From assembly GCA_038230735.1 (NCBI GenBank), contig JBBRMR010000004.1, forward strand, positions 62,001 to 126,000: DNA of 64,000 nucleotides, written 5' to 3'. Shown in pieces: positions 17,511 to 26,018 of the stretch. Under the pieces are notes generated by a model. The model worked only from the letters and a program-made list of their open reading frames with translations. It ran no database searches and was not told the origin of the DNA. Origin of the DNA: Arcicella sp038230735. GTDB taxonomy: Bacteria; Bacteroidota; Bacteroidia; Cytophagales; Spirosomataceae. The position numbers and the translations under genes are program-made. The stretch's first letter is position 1. Each line of letters opens with the position of its first letter.

Positions 17511-18244
17511 AAAAAATAGCCATTTTTGTAGAAGGTGAAACTGAATCAGACTTTATTAAGCGAATTTTAGAATACATTATTGGAGAACATAATATTACCA
17601 TTACAACTAATAAAATGGTTGGTGGAAACAGTAAATCAGGTATTCCGAGAACGATAAATTTACGATTTCAATCAGCCATTGATAAGGCTGATTTTCAAGC
17701 AATTATCTATATTTCTGGACACCATGAAAACGTAGATTCTGATATTCGAGAACAAAAGAATGTGTTGCTTCAACAAGGTTTTTCTAAAATTATCGGATTA
17801 AAAGACCTTCGTAGAGAACAAGAAGGGCGAAGATTTACACTTGCTGACTTACCAAAAGTCGAATTAGGTTCTCGTATCACGGAGCGAATTAGTCAGCCAA
17901 TTCCCACCAAAGTAATCACGGCAGTTATGGAAATTGAAACGTGGTTTTTGGCAGAAACGAATCATTACGTTTGTGTGGATGATAGATTGACGAAGGAATT
18001 TATAGAATCAAATACCTCTGAATTGGGTTTTAATCCATATTTTGATGATTTGACCTTTCGCTCAGAACCCAAAGAAGATTTGAATAAAATCTATGGTTTA
18101 GTCAAAAAGATTTACAGCAAAAAAGAAACTGTCAGAATAAAAACCATCAACTGTTTAGACCTTGAACATTTACGAAATACTGTCGGGCAAAAGATTAGTC
18201 AGGTGAATGATTTGTTCAAACATATTGAAGAATTTGTGGAGTAA
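17507..18244 (+). CDS. TOPRIM-like (DUF4276/RloB-like) partner of the ATPase
   Basis: 245 residues. The N-terminus MKKIAIFVEGETESDFIKRI carries the EGxTE metal-binding motif of TOPRIM-like nuclease proteins; later VMEIETWFLAETN matches the 'EieaWfLad' motif of DUF4276/RloB-type partners. An intermediate acidic position is seen at GLKDLRREQEG. It overlaps the ATPase gene by four bases (ATGA). In related two-gene systems (AbiL, PARIS, RloAB-like) the second protein is the effector that cleaves nucleic acid when released by the ATPase. That role is inference here. Low GC and the restriction locus nearby support a defence function. Confidence 0.75.
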   Translation: MKKIAIFVEGETESDFIKRILEYIIGEHNITITTNKMVGGNSKSGIPRTINLRFQSAIDKADFQAIIYISGHHENVDSDIREQKNVLLQQGFSKIIGLKDLRREQEGRRFTLADLPKVELGSRITERISQPIPTKVITAVMEIETWFLAETNHYVCVDDRLTKEFIESNTSELGFNPYFDDLTFRSEPKEDLNKIYGLVKKIYSKKETVRIKTINCLDLEHLRNTVGQKISQVNDLFKHIEEFVE

Positions 18245-18302
18245 TTACAAATTTTCCCTCATTCTTAAAAACAAAAATCTTTTACGCTTCGTTGTTGATT
18301 TG

Positions 18303-18397
18303 TATTAAGTACCAAGTATTAGGTATTAAGTAAAAAAAGCAGTTTTCTCAATACTTTGTACCCGATACTTAATACTTAGGACATAATACTTAGGACA
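18303..18397. repeat. Degenerate inverted repeat of a TACTTAATACTTAGG word
   Basis: AAGTATTAGGTATTAAGTA at about 18314-18332 is complementary to GATACTTAATACTTAGG at 18364-18380, and part of the word repeats again as ATAATACTTAGGAC. It fills most of the gap between the defence pair and the next gene and could form a weak stem-loop or be a dispersed repeat. Confidence 0.5.
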
Positions 18398-18410
18398 AAC
18401 AAATAAAGAT

Positions 18411-18914
18411 ATGGCACAAGCAAATTTGAAATTGATTGACGCTCTCAGAATAACGGCACATAAATTAGCAGAAGGTGGAAATTACCAGTGGGGACACATG
18501 GGTAGTTGCAATTGTGGAAACTTGGCTCAGGAATTGACCCAATTAACCAAAGCGGAAATCCATCAATTCGCCATGCAAGGGCGGGGAGATTGGCGAGAAC
18601 AAGTAGAAGAATTCTGCCCTACCAGTGGTCTGAACATAGATTTACTCATCGCCGACCTTTTGAATCATGGATTATCCGTTACGGATTTGCAAGATTTGGA
18701 ATGGCTTGCCGACCACAGAATTTTACGCAGAATCCCGTTGGAGAGAAGAGATAAAATGGCTCACAACGTCCGTGAAGATGTAGTCTTGTACATGAATACA
18801 TGGGCGGATATGCTCGAAGAACAGTTGATTCCGCATATTAAAATTGACTTGTCTTTTTTAGATAATAACAACGAATCAATGAAAGTGACAGTTAATGAAA
18901 TGGTAGAGGTTTAG
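18411..18914 (+). CDS. Conserved hypothetical protein with a CNCG motif
   Basis: 167 residues, soluble and mostly helical. Near the start it has GGNYQWGHMGSCNCGNLAQ, with two close cysteines and a histidine, and a later cysteine at EEFCPTSG; a metal site is possible. IPLERRDKMAHNVREDVVLYM follows. This looks like a protein conserved in Bacteroidota without a defined function. It is alone, with a strong terminator 35 bases after the stop. Confidence 0.7.
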   Translation: MAQANLKLIDALRITAHKLAEGGNYQWGHMGSCNCGNLAQELTQLTKAEIHQFAMQGRGDWREQVEEFCPTSGLNIDLLIADLLNHGLSVTDLQDLEWLADHRILRRIPLERRDKMAHNVREDVVLYMNTWADMLEEQLIPHIKIDLSFLDNNNESMKVTVNEMVEV

Positions 18915-18947
18915 CATATATTCTGAAACTTCAAAAGAGTAACATAC

Positions 18948-18986
18948 AAAAAAGGTACAAGGTCAATGATTTTGTACCTTTTTTTG
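18948..18986 (+). terminator. Rho-independent terminator
   Basis: Stem AAAGGTACAA/TTGTACCTTT, loop of 11 bases, then a run of seven T residues. It ends the 18411-18914 gene. Confidence 0.85.
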
Positions 18987-19226
18987 TTTAATCCAATCTC
19001 TAAAAACCCTAAACAAGATATTTTTAGTTTATGAGTCTATTTTAAAATTGCTAAATTTTACAACTCCGATTCACGCCCTGAAACTTCCTTTTCACTCCTC
19101 TTTTCAAGTCAATTCACTACAATTCCCATAACCATTAAGGGCTTCCTGACGGTTATAATGTCAAAACATTAGTGTTTAAACTTTTCAAAATTTTATTAAA
19201 AATCAACAATTAAATTATTAAACATC

Positions 19227-20171
19227 ATGAAAAACCTTCAAAAATTATTCGCCCCTCTTGCCTTGGTTTTGGCATTCGTAGTTTTGTTTTCGTCTTGTAA
19301 ATCAGATGATCCAGTGGTAGTTGCTCCGAAAGACATTACCGTGGTTGCTACTGAAAATGGCAGTTTCAAAACCTTAGTAGCCGCACTTACAAAAGCTGAA
19401 TTAGTAACAACGTTGAAAGGTACAGGACCTTTCACGGTTTTTGCTCCAAATGATGCCGCTTTCACGAAGGCAGGAATTACCAGTTTAGACCCATTGACCA
19501 AAGCGGCCTTAACACCAATCCTCACAACGCACGTATTAAGTGGAGCGGCAGTGAAAGCAGCGGATGTGAAAAGTGGAGCGGTAAATACTGTAAATACAGC
19601 AAATCAAATTTATTTGTCAAAAAATGCCGACGGTGTATTTATTAATGGTAAAATTAGAGTGATTGCAACGGACGTTGTTGCTTCAAATGGTGTGATTCAT
19701 GTGATTGATGATGTGATTGAAATACCTAAAAGCAATTTGGTAACTATTGCTTCAGGAAATACAGATTTTAGTGAATTAGTATCATTGGTAGGTGCTGCGG
19801 ATGCAAGTGTTGGAGCGGCACTAACTAATGCTTCTGCGAAAGGATTAACAGTTTTTGCTCCAACTAATGCAGCATTCCAAGAGTTATATAAAGGTGTTGG
19901 AACATCAAAGGCGGCTTTAATTGCAAACAAAACATTATTAACCAAAGTATTATTGTACCACGTAGTACCAGATCGTGTATTCTCAACGGATTTACCAAAT
20001 GTAGGAACAACAGAAGTAATGTCAGCAAACGGGGTTGATAAACTTAGTTTTGACTTGGTAGGTGGTGCAAAGGTGAAAGGAAAAACAAGTGGAAACTCAA
20101 CTATTACAACCGCTAATATTTTGGCAACCAATGGAGTTATTCACATAATTAACAAAGTATTGATACCATAA
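19227..20171 (+). CDS. Lipoprotein with two fasciclin domains
   Basis: 314 residues. A lipoprotein signal peptide ends LFSSC, with the acylated Cys at about residue 24 and then KSDD. Two fasciclin (FAS1) domains follow, about 40-170 and 172-314; each has the H1-type FTVFAPNDAAF or LTVFAPTNAAF motif and the H2-type ending ATDVVASNGVIHVIDDVI or TANILATNGVIHIINKVL. FAS1 proteins usually act in surface adhesion. It stands alone with a terminator after it, and has a gap of about 300 bases upstream in which nothing but AT-rich sequence and the previous terminator is seen. Confidence 0.92.
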   Translation: MKNLQKLFAPLALVLAFVVLFSSCKSDDPVVVAPKDITVVATENGSFKTLVAALTKAELVTTLKGTGPFTVFAPNDAAFTKAGITSLDPLTKAALTPILTTHVLSGAAVKAADVKSGAVNTVNTANQIYLSKNADGVFINGKIRVIATDVVASNGVIHVIDDVIEIPKSNLVTIASGNTDFSELVSLVGAADASVGAALTNASAKGLTVFAPTNAAFQELYKGVGTSKAALIANKTLLTKVLLYHVVPDRVFSTDLPNVGTTEVMSANGVDKLSFDLVGGAKVKGKTSGNSTITTANILATNGVIHIINKVLIP

Positions 20172-20201
20172 AATATTATAGTGGTCAGAGAATGTTTCTG
20201 T

Positions 20202-20231
20202 AAAATCCTGAATCTTTTGGTTCAGGATTTT
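20202..20231 (+). terminator. Rho-independent terminator of the fasciclin gene
   Basis: Perfect 11-bp stem AAAATCCTGAA/TTCAGGATTTT with an eight-base loop, followed by a T-rich tract. Confidence 0.82.
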
Positions 20232-20304
20232 CTTTAATATTTTTTGTAACTTAGGGTTCTGTCATTACCAACATCGAACAACCATCATCGAAAATCGAAC
20301 AACC

Positions 20305-21372
20305 ATGTTTTCAACTCCATATCGCTATCTTTTTATGGTCTTCTTAGGCGCTTATTCATTGCTGAATACTTGGTCGGTAGAGATATTTGAGCATTACCCC
20401 ATTGCGGTAACGTATGGAGAATTATTTGGTATTTTCTTGGTATTGACTTTTGGAATTTGGGAAGGTAATCGGCTGTGGAACAATTATTTAGAACGAAAAA
20501 ATGAACAAGATTTATGGATAAGAATCAGTAAAATGTTTGCAGGAAGCATCGTTATCACCACGGTTATAACTCTGTTGGTGGGGTTAATATCAGCTTATTT
20601 TATTATGCCCTTCAAGGCTCTTACGTTACTTTTACCGATGAAATTATTGATGATGTTTGCTTTCAGAATTAACCTATTTATGAATGTCTTGAATGTGATT
20701 TATTGGTACATTAATCAATTGAAAAAGACACAACTGGAAGCCGAGAAATTCAAGAAAATCAGTACCCAAGCCCAACTTCAAGCCGTCAGAAATCAAATAA
20801 ATCCCCATTTTTTGTTCAATAATCTGAGCGTCCTCACGGCTCTGATTCCCTCTGACATCAACGCCTCAATGGAGTTTGTACGACAGTTTTCAAGGGTGTA
20901 TCGCTACGTACTGAAAAGCCACGAAAAGGAGATTGTAGAACTGGGTTCCGAGCTGGATTTTATTGATTCATATCTATATTTATTGAAACAGCGTTTTGCA
21001 GAAAGCCTACAAACGACCATCCATGTGGAGGAGAATGTTCGTCAGTTTTATATCATCCCGATGGCCATGCAAATGCTGGTAGAAAACGCCGTTAAACACA
21101 ATATTGTCTCGAAAAATAGACCGCTTCATATTAGAATTTACTTAGAAAACGACCAATTGCTTGTTGTTCAAAACAACTTACAACGTAAAAACGTTGAAGA
21201 CATAGATTCCACTCAACACGGACTCTCGAACATCACGCAACGATACCTTTTTTTAGGATACAAAACGCTTGATATTCAAGAATCTAAAGAATTTTTTACC
21301 GTAAAATTACCCATTATTAAACTTAATTTGATGAAGAAAAAAGCGATAGTTGAAGAGACATTGAATTATTAA
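20305..21372 (+). CDS. LytS/YehU-type sensor histidine kinase
   Basis: 355 residues. Four or more membrane segments occupy about residues 8-135, a short coiled stretch follows (QLKKTQLEAEKFKKISTQAQ), and the His-kinase domain has VRNQINPHFLFNNLSVL with phospho-acceptor His168 and an N-box MLVENAVKHNI. There is no periplasmic sensor domain, so a membrane signal is likely. The response regulator with a LytTR domain starts 107 bases downstream. The two form a typical Bacteroidota LytS/LytT-like pair of unknown stimulus. Confidence 0.88.
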   Translation: MFSTPYRYLFMVFLGAYSLLNTWSVEIFEHYPIAVTYGELFGIFLVLTFGIWEGNRLWNNYLERKNEQDLWIRISKMFAGSIVITTVITLLVGLISAYFIMPFKALTLLLPMKLLMMFAFRINLFMNVLNVIYWYINQLKKTQLEAEKFKKISTQAQLQAVRNQINPHFLFNNLSVLTALIPSDINASMEFVRQFSRVYRYVLKSHEKEIVELGSELDFIDSYLYLLKQRFAESLQTTIHVEENVRQFYIIPMAMQMLVENAVKHNIVSKNRPLHIRIYLENDQLLVVQNNLQRKNVEDIDSTQHGLSNITQRYLFLGYKTLDIQESKEFFTVKLPIIKLNLMKKKAIVEETLNY

Positions 21373-21479
21373 TTTTCTAATAAAGTATGTTCAACAGTTT
21401 GGTAAGTTATTATTTTATTACTGGATTTATTGAACAATTATTGACTTAAAAACTTAGTATTTTATAAATTCTTTAAACT

Positions 21480-22244
21480 ATGGATGTCCTCATTTTAGAA
21501 GACGAAATTCTCTCCGCCCAACGAGCCAAAGCCCTCCTGTACGAGCATGACCCCACGATTTCGGTTGTAGAGACCATCGATTCGGTGGAGGATGCAACTA
21601 ATTGGCTTAGTAAAAATCCCGAGCCCGATTTGATACTCGTTGACATTCACCTTTCAGACGGTTTGAGCTTCGATTTATTCAAGAAAATACAAATAAAAAG
21701 CCCCGTAATTTTCACTACTGCCTACGACCAATACGCCATTCAAGCCTTCAAAATGAATAGTATTGATTACCTTCTAAAGCCACTGGATAAGTCCGAGCTG
21801 GGTTTTGCATTGGGTAAATTCAAGTCACTTACTCAAGAACGAAAAAACTTTTTAACGGCTGATATTCAACGGATTATGCAATCATTTCACGGATTAGAAA
21901 AGAAATTCAAAAACCGTTTTTTGGTAAAATTTGGCGATAATATTCAGTTCAAAAATACCGATGAAATTGCCTACTTTTTTGCCGATGATAAAATAACGTA
22001 TTTGGTTTCTAATGAAGGCAGAAGATTTATTGTTGATTATAAATTAGAGCAATTAGAAGACCTCCTCGACCATAATTTCTTCTTTCGATTGAATCGTAAA
22101 TTTATCATCAGAATAGATGCTGTTCAGAAAATTAAAACTTTGATTAATAGCCGTTTACAAGTATTCCTAAAACCCAATTTTGAACAAGATATTCACGTAA
22201 GTAAAGAAAAAATGAGCGAGTTCAAATCTTGGCTTGATCAATAA
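21480..22244 (+). CDS. LytTR-family response regulator
   Basis: 254 residues. Receiver domain 1-120 has the acidic pair ED near residues 7-8, phospho-acceptor Asp55 in LILVDIHLSD, the switch Thr in IFTTAYDQYA, and Lys in YLLKPLDK. The LytTR DNA-binding domain covers about 150-252 and includes RFLVKFGDNIQF and FFRLNRKFIIRIDAVQKI. It is probably phosphorylated by the adjacent kinase and binds paired sites upstream of targets. The next gene downstream, an envelope protein, could be a target. Confidence 0.9.
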   Translation: MDVLILEDEILSAQRAKALLYEHDPTISVVETIDSVEDATNWLSKNPEPDLILVDIHLSDGLSFDLFKKIQIKSPVIFTTAYDQYAIQAFKMNSIDYLLKPLDKSELGFALGKFKSLTQERKNFLTADIQRIMQSFHGLEKKFKNRFLVKFGDNIQFKNTDEIAYFFADDKITYLVSNEGRRFIVDYKLEQLEDLLDHNFFFRLNRKFIIRIDAVQKIKTLINSRLQVFLKPNFEQDIHVSKEKMSEFKSWLDQ

Positions 22245-22245
22245 A

Positions 22246-22345
22246 TTTCGGTGATTTGTGATTGGTAATTAGTGATTAGTTTAATGGTATGAACCAAACT
22301 AAGTAGCTTTAAATCCAATTACTAATTACTAATCACCAAAACTGA
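22246..22345. repeat. Inverted repeat of a GTGATTTGTGATTGG-type word
   Basis: GATTGGTAATTAGTGATTAG (about 22259-22278) is largely complementary to AATTACTAATTACTAATCAC (about 22317-22336). The same simple words recur at 29310, 30751-30831 and 60970. It may form a stem-loop between the regulator and the next gene. Confidence 0.5.
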
Positions 22346-22349
22346 CCCC

Positions 22350-23060
22350 ATGAAACAAATCATCACTCTTATTCTCTGTATCATTTCCCTCAATACTTTT
22401 GCCCAAAAACAAAATGATGATGTTCTTTATCTGAAAAATGGCTCAATTTATCGAGGTAAAATTATTAACAAAACCGACCAAATCGTAAAGTTAGAAACTT
22501 GCGATAGGAATGTATTTGTTGTACAAGTATCTGATATTCAAGAAATTAAGGAGGAACAATCTTTTAAAAAGCCTGGTATTCAGTACAAAGAAAAAGGCTA
22601 CGTTCATTACACCGAATTAGGACCTTTGGCAGGGAGTAATCGTGCTTCCAATGGCGTTACAACTTCGGCATTTTCTTTTCAGACTGTCAATGGTTATAAA
22701 TTCAATCAGTATCTTTTCACGGGAATAGGAATCGGGGCGGATTTGTATGCAGTCCAGACTTTTATTCCTATCGTGCTGAGCGTAAGGGGAGATTTTACGA
22801 AAGAAGGCAACAAAATTCCTTTTTACTTTGTGGAGGGTGGGTATGGAATCAATGCCACTTCCAACGATGTCGATGGCATCAAATATCAAGGGGGAAATTC
22901 TTTTGCGGCGGGTTTAGGTTTGAAGATTTTGTTTCAAGAAAACACAGGTTTCGTCATCGGGGCGGGTTACCGTTTTCAGCGGTCTGAATTATTGGAAAAA
23001 GGAAAGACAACGATTGAAGATTTTGGTAGATTGACTTTGCGGATTGGCTTTTCGCTTTAA
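22350..23060 (+). CDS. Envelope protein, outer-membrane barrel-like
   Basis: 236 residues with a signal peptide (cleavage after TFAQ, residue 19). Residues 20-70 form a small beta domain (DDVLYLKNGSIYRGKIINK) of the type common in Bacteroidota secreted proteins, and the rest is a Gly/aromatic barrel that ends LTLRIGFSL. No function can be named. It follows the two-component pair on the same strand across the repeat at 22246-22345. Confidence 0.72.
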   Translation: MKQIITLILCIISLNTFAQKQNDDVLYLKNGSIYRGKIINKTDQIVKLETCDRNVFVVQVSDIQEIKEEQSFKKPGIQYKEKGYVHYTELGPLAGSNRASNGVTTSAFSFQTVNGYKFNQYLFTGIGIGADLYAVQTFIPIVLSVRGDFTKEGNKIPFYFVEGGYGINATSNDVDGIKYQGGNSFAAGLGLKILFQENTGFVIGAGYRFQRSELLEKGKTTIEDFGRLTLRIGFSL

Positions 23061-23159
23061 CGTAACATGGGAACCTTTCCCGTGTACATATTAAACACCT
23101 AATTTTAGTGTAAGATGTTTCTATATTATTTGTAATTTAGCAAATAAACAATCAATATT

Positions 23160-23330
23160 ATGGTTTTTAGAGTTGTCATTTCAAAAGAAGAAGACTGTTA
23201 TTTGGCTGATATTCCAAGTCTTAAACACTGTTTTGCAGGCGGTGATACGATTGAAGAAGCTATTGAGAACCTCAAAGAAGCCCTTGAAGGAACTCTGGAG
23301 AGTATGAAGGCTCGGAATATTTCTTATTGA
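23160..23330 (+). CDS. HicB-like protein (lone antitoxin-type)
   Basis: 56 residues: MVFRVVISKEEDCYLADIPS, then a Gly-Gly turn, an EEAIENLKEALEG helix and a short tail. This is the compact HicB beta-alpha fold without an added DNA-binding domain. HicB normally neutralises the HicA mRNA interferase. No HicA gene is found: the 16 codons from 23350 (MKQIKCFEFLENTVFL) may be the start of a former HicA gene that now runs into the next gene's 5' region. So this is either an orphan or the remnant of a toxin-antitoxin pair. Confidence 0.7.
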   Translation: MVFRVVISKEEDCYLADIPSLKHCFAGGDTIEEAIENLKEALEGTLESMKARNISY

Positions 23331-23421
23331 AAAATTGGAGTTGATAAAAATGAAACAGATTAAGTGCTTTGAGTTTTTGGAAAATACTGTATTTTTACAA
23401 ACCATTTTCAAAAACCAATCC

Positions 23422-25173
23422 ATGAAAAATACACTCTTGGTTATATTTTTCTCCCTGATAATCAACCAATTATCAGCCCAAAACATTACTCAAAAAACTT
23501 ACTGCAATCCGATGGATATTAACTATCGGTACAATTTTGAGCAACTCAACGAACAAATTTCCTACCGTTCAGGGGCAGACCCCGTTATCATCAATCACAA
23601 GAAAGAGTATTATCTTTTTGTAACCATTTCGGGCGGGTATTGGCATTCCAAAAATCTGACAAATTGGGAATATATTAAGCCCAGTATGTGGCCCATGGAA
23701 GATATGTGTGCCCCCGCTGCTTTGTCGGTGCGAGATACTTTGTACCTTTTTCAATCCACTTTTGAACAACGACCCATCTTGTTCAGTACCGAACCCGAAA
23801 AGGGAAAACTTCAATTTTATAATCGTTGGTTGCCTCGACTTCCACAATACATTGGACCGTGGGATCCCGCCCTGTTTTATGATGAAGAGTTGGATAAATG
23901 GTATATGTATTGGGGTTCGTCAAATACCTATCCACTTTTTGGGGCGGAGTTAGATAAAAGTAAAAAATTGACCTACAAGTCTAAGTATCAAGGACTTATA
24001 TATCTTGACCCTAAAAATCACGGTTGGGAACGCTTTGGCAGAGACCATCGAGACACTATAAAACCCTTCACCGAAGGAGCGTGGATGACCAAGCACCAAG
24101 GCAAATATTTCCTGCAATATGGAGCCCCAGGCACAGAATACAACGTTTATGCCAATGGAACGTACATTGGAGATAATCCACTTGGACCATTTACGTATGC
24201 CCCCTACAACCCAATTTCCTATAAACCTGGCGGCTTCATGACGGGGGCGGGACATGGCAATACTTTTCAAGATAATTATGGAAATTATTGGAATACTGGC
24301 ACGCCTTGGATTGCCGTAAACTGGGCAATGGAACGGAGAATTGTGATGTTCCCAACGGGTTTTGATGCTGATAATCAGCTATTTGCCAATACTCGTTTCG
24401 GAGATTTTCCGCATCATTTACCGACTAAGAAATGGGAGAATAAAGACGATTTATTTACGGGTTGGATGTTATTATCCTACAAAAAACCTTGCACAGCTTC
24501 GTCATTAAGAGATACTTTATCCGCCCAAAAAGTTACAGACGAAAACCCAAGGACCTTTTGGGTAGCGAATACTAATAAGGAAGGTGAATTTCTAACGATT
24601 GATTTACTGAATACTTATGACGTAAAAGCTCTTCAAGTAAACTTTACCGACTATAAATCAGACGTTTACGATTCCAACGAAGAACGAGTTTATACCCAAT
24701 TTAGATTTTATGCTTCGATGGATGGCAAAAAATGGGAGGTAATTTCAGACAACACAAATGAACCTCACCGAGACCGTCCAAATGCCTACGTGGAATTGCC
24801 CAAGCCTGTGAAGGCACGTTATATCAAGTATGAGAATGTCCACGTACCCATGCGAAATTTGGCGGTGAGTGATATTAGAGTTTTTGGTAATGGCTCAGGG
24901 AAAGCCCCTGAAACGCCCAAAAATATGACAGTAAAACGTCAAACCGATACCCGAAATGCGGACATTTCTTGGGATAAATCTGTTAATGTAACGGGGTATA
25001 ATATTCTTTGGGGAATTGCTCCTGACAAATTATATCAAACCTATCAAGTATGGGGTGATGCTCCTAATAATCTGGAGTTGAGGGCTTTAACGGTTGGGCA
25101 GAAATACTTTTGTGTGATTGAGGCGTTTAATGAAAATGGGGTTTCGGGTAGGAGTGAGGTGATGGGATTTTGA
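23422..25173 (+). CDS. Secreted GH43-like glycosidase with discoidin and FN3 domains
   Basis: The frame is open from 23335, but ATG 23422 starts a real signal peptide (MKNTLLVIFFSLIINQLSAQ, cut at about residue 20), giving 583 residues. A five-bladed beta-propeller follows with the GH43-type acidic triad: Asp53 in RSGADPVI, Asp148 in GPWDPALF, Glu218 in FTEGAWMT. Residues about 360-490 look like an F5/8 type C (discoidin) domain, probably carbohydrate-binding, and about 492-583 a fibronectin type III domain. It should act on arabinose- or xylose-containing polysaccharides or related glycans, outside the cytoplasm. No other polysaccharide genes are adjacent. Confidence 0.88.
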   Translation: MKNTLLVIFFSLIINQLSAQNITQKTYCNPMDINYRYNFEQLNEQISYRSGADPVIINHKKEYYLFVTISGGYWHSKNLTNWEYIKPSMWPMEDMCAPAALSVRDTLYLFQSTFEQRPILFSTEPEKGKLQFYNRWLPRLPQYIGPWDPALFYDEELDKWYMYWGSSNTYPLFGAELDKSKKLTYKSKYQGLIYLDPKNHGWERFGRDHRDTIKPFTEGAWMTKHQGKYFLQYGAPGTEYNVYANGTYIGDNPLGPFTYAPYNPISYKPGGFMTGAGHGNTFQDNYGNYWNTGTPWIAVNWAMERRIVMFPTGFDADNQLFANTRFGDFPHHLPTKKWENKDDLFTGWMLLSYKKPCTASSLRDTLSAQKVTDENPRTFWVANTNKEGEFLTIDLLNTYDVKALQVNFTDYKSDVYDSNEERVYTQFRFYASMDGKKWEVISDNTNEPHRDRPNAYVELPKPVKARYIKYENVHVPMRNLAVSDIRVFGNGSGKAPETPKNMTVKRQTDTRNADISWDKSVNVTGYNILWGIAPDKLYQTYQVWGDAPNNLELRALTVGQKYFCVIEAFNENGVSGRSEVMGF

Positions 25174-25258
25174 GACAAAATGAGGGCTAACCCCTATTTT
25201 CTCACAAAACGATTCATGTTAATTTTGTCAAATGAACGATTTTAAGGTAAAAATTACC

Positions 25259-25308
25259 GTAAAATGGTTTTCAATCCTTGAATTGCAAGATAATTCAAGC
25301 CATTTTAC
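25259..25308 (+). other. Nested inverted repeat in a gene-free gap
   Basis: Inner stem CTTGAATT (25277-25284) with AATTCAAG (25292-25299), outer stem GTAAAATGG (25259-25267) with CCATTTTAC (25300-25308). A second hairpin, GTGTGTGTC/GACACACGC, lies at 25386-25409. The gap 25174-25537 holds no convincing gene: the small frames there lack coding character, although one starting at 25353 (MKQILLTLASCVCVGLDT) looks like a signal-peptide remnant. Confidence 0.45.
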
Positions 25309-25537
25309 TAAATTCACAAAGATTTTTATCGCTAACGCACAAACTTACCTCCATGAAACAAATTTTACTTACCCTCGCTTCTTGCGTGTGTGTCGGATTG
25401 GACACACGCCTTCAAATTACCGCCTCAATATATATTTCCATTAAGTATCTTTTATGGGGAAAGTAGCCTTTGAATAATTCGCTATTTATTGATGAAAGAA
25501 AAGTAGAAAATATCACCAACACAACCAATTAATTGCC

Positions 25538-25900
25538 ATGAAAACATACCGACAAGAAGGGAATGCTTCGCTATTAATTATCAATCACAAAACCTCCGCC
25601 AAAGTATTTGTCAACAACATTGTCTTGATAAAAGGCGATGCCAATTATTCAACTATTTATATGGATGGCGGAAGAGAAAAAGTGGTTTCGCATACCATTA
25701 AATTTTACGAAAACCATCTGGAAAATTACGGATTTCTGCGGGTACATCGTGGTTATATTATCAATCCAAATTACGTTAAAGAATATAATCCCGACGAAGA
25801 AAGTGTTATCATGGCAAATGGGATAAGAGCTGTGGTTTCGAGGAGGAAAAAGTACCTTTTGAGGGGTTTTAATGACATCAAAAAGCCTGCTTATTATTAA
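25538..25900 (+). CDS. Stand-alone LytTR DNA-binding protein
   Basis: 120 residues with only a LytTR domain: NNIVLIKGDANYSTIYM, HTIKFYENHL, FLRVHRGYIINPNYVKEY and VVSRRKKYLLRGF are the family landmarks. There is no receiver domain. It may be a constitutive regulator or be controlled by expression level. It does not adjoin a kinase gene. The gap upstream contains the hairpins noted at 25259-25409, and a palindromic repeat follows at 25944. Confidence 0.85.
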   Translation: MKTYRQEGNASLLIINHKTSAKVFVNNIVLIKGDANYSTIYMDGGREKVVSHTIKFYENHLENYGFLRVHRGYIINPNYVKEYNPDEESVIMANGIRAVVSRRKKYLLRGFNDIKKPAYY

Positions 25901-25943
25901 TTTACGTAAGACTTAAAAATTAATATCAATTTTATTAGTCCAT

Positions 25944-25976
25944 AAACCTTATAGGTTTTCAAAACCTATAAAGTTT
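25944..25976. repeat. Dispersed palindromic hairpin, copy 3
   Basis: Arms AAACCTTATAGGTTT and AAACCTATAAAGTTT with one mismatch. It is nearly identical to copy 1 at 2989. It lies between the LytTR gene and the subtilase gene. Confidence 0.7.
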
Positions 25977-26018
25977 CACATTACCAATTTAAACAATTCA
26001 ACCCTCACACAAAAAATC

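Noticed and set aside
25232..25466. Two overlapping short frames (70 and 62 residues)
   Set aside because: They run through inverted repeats and lack coding character; only a signal-peptide-like remnant starting at 25353 was worth a note.
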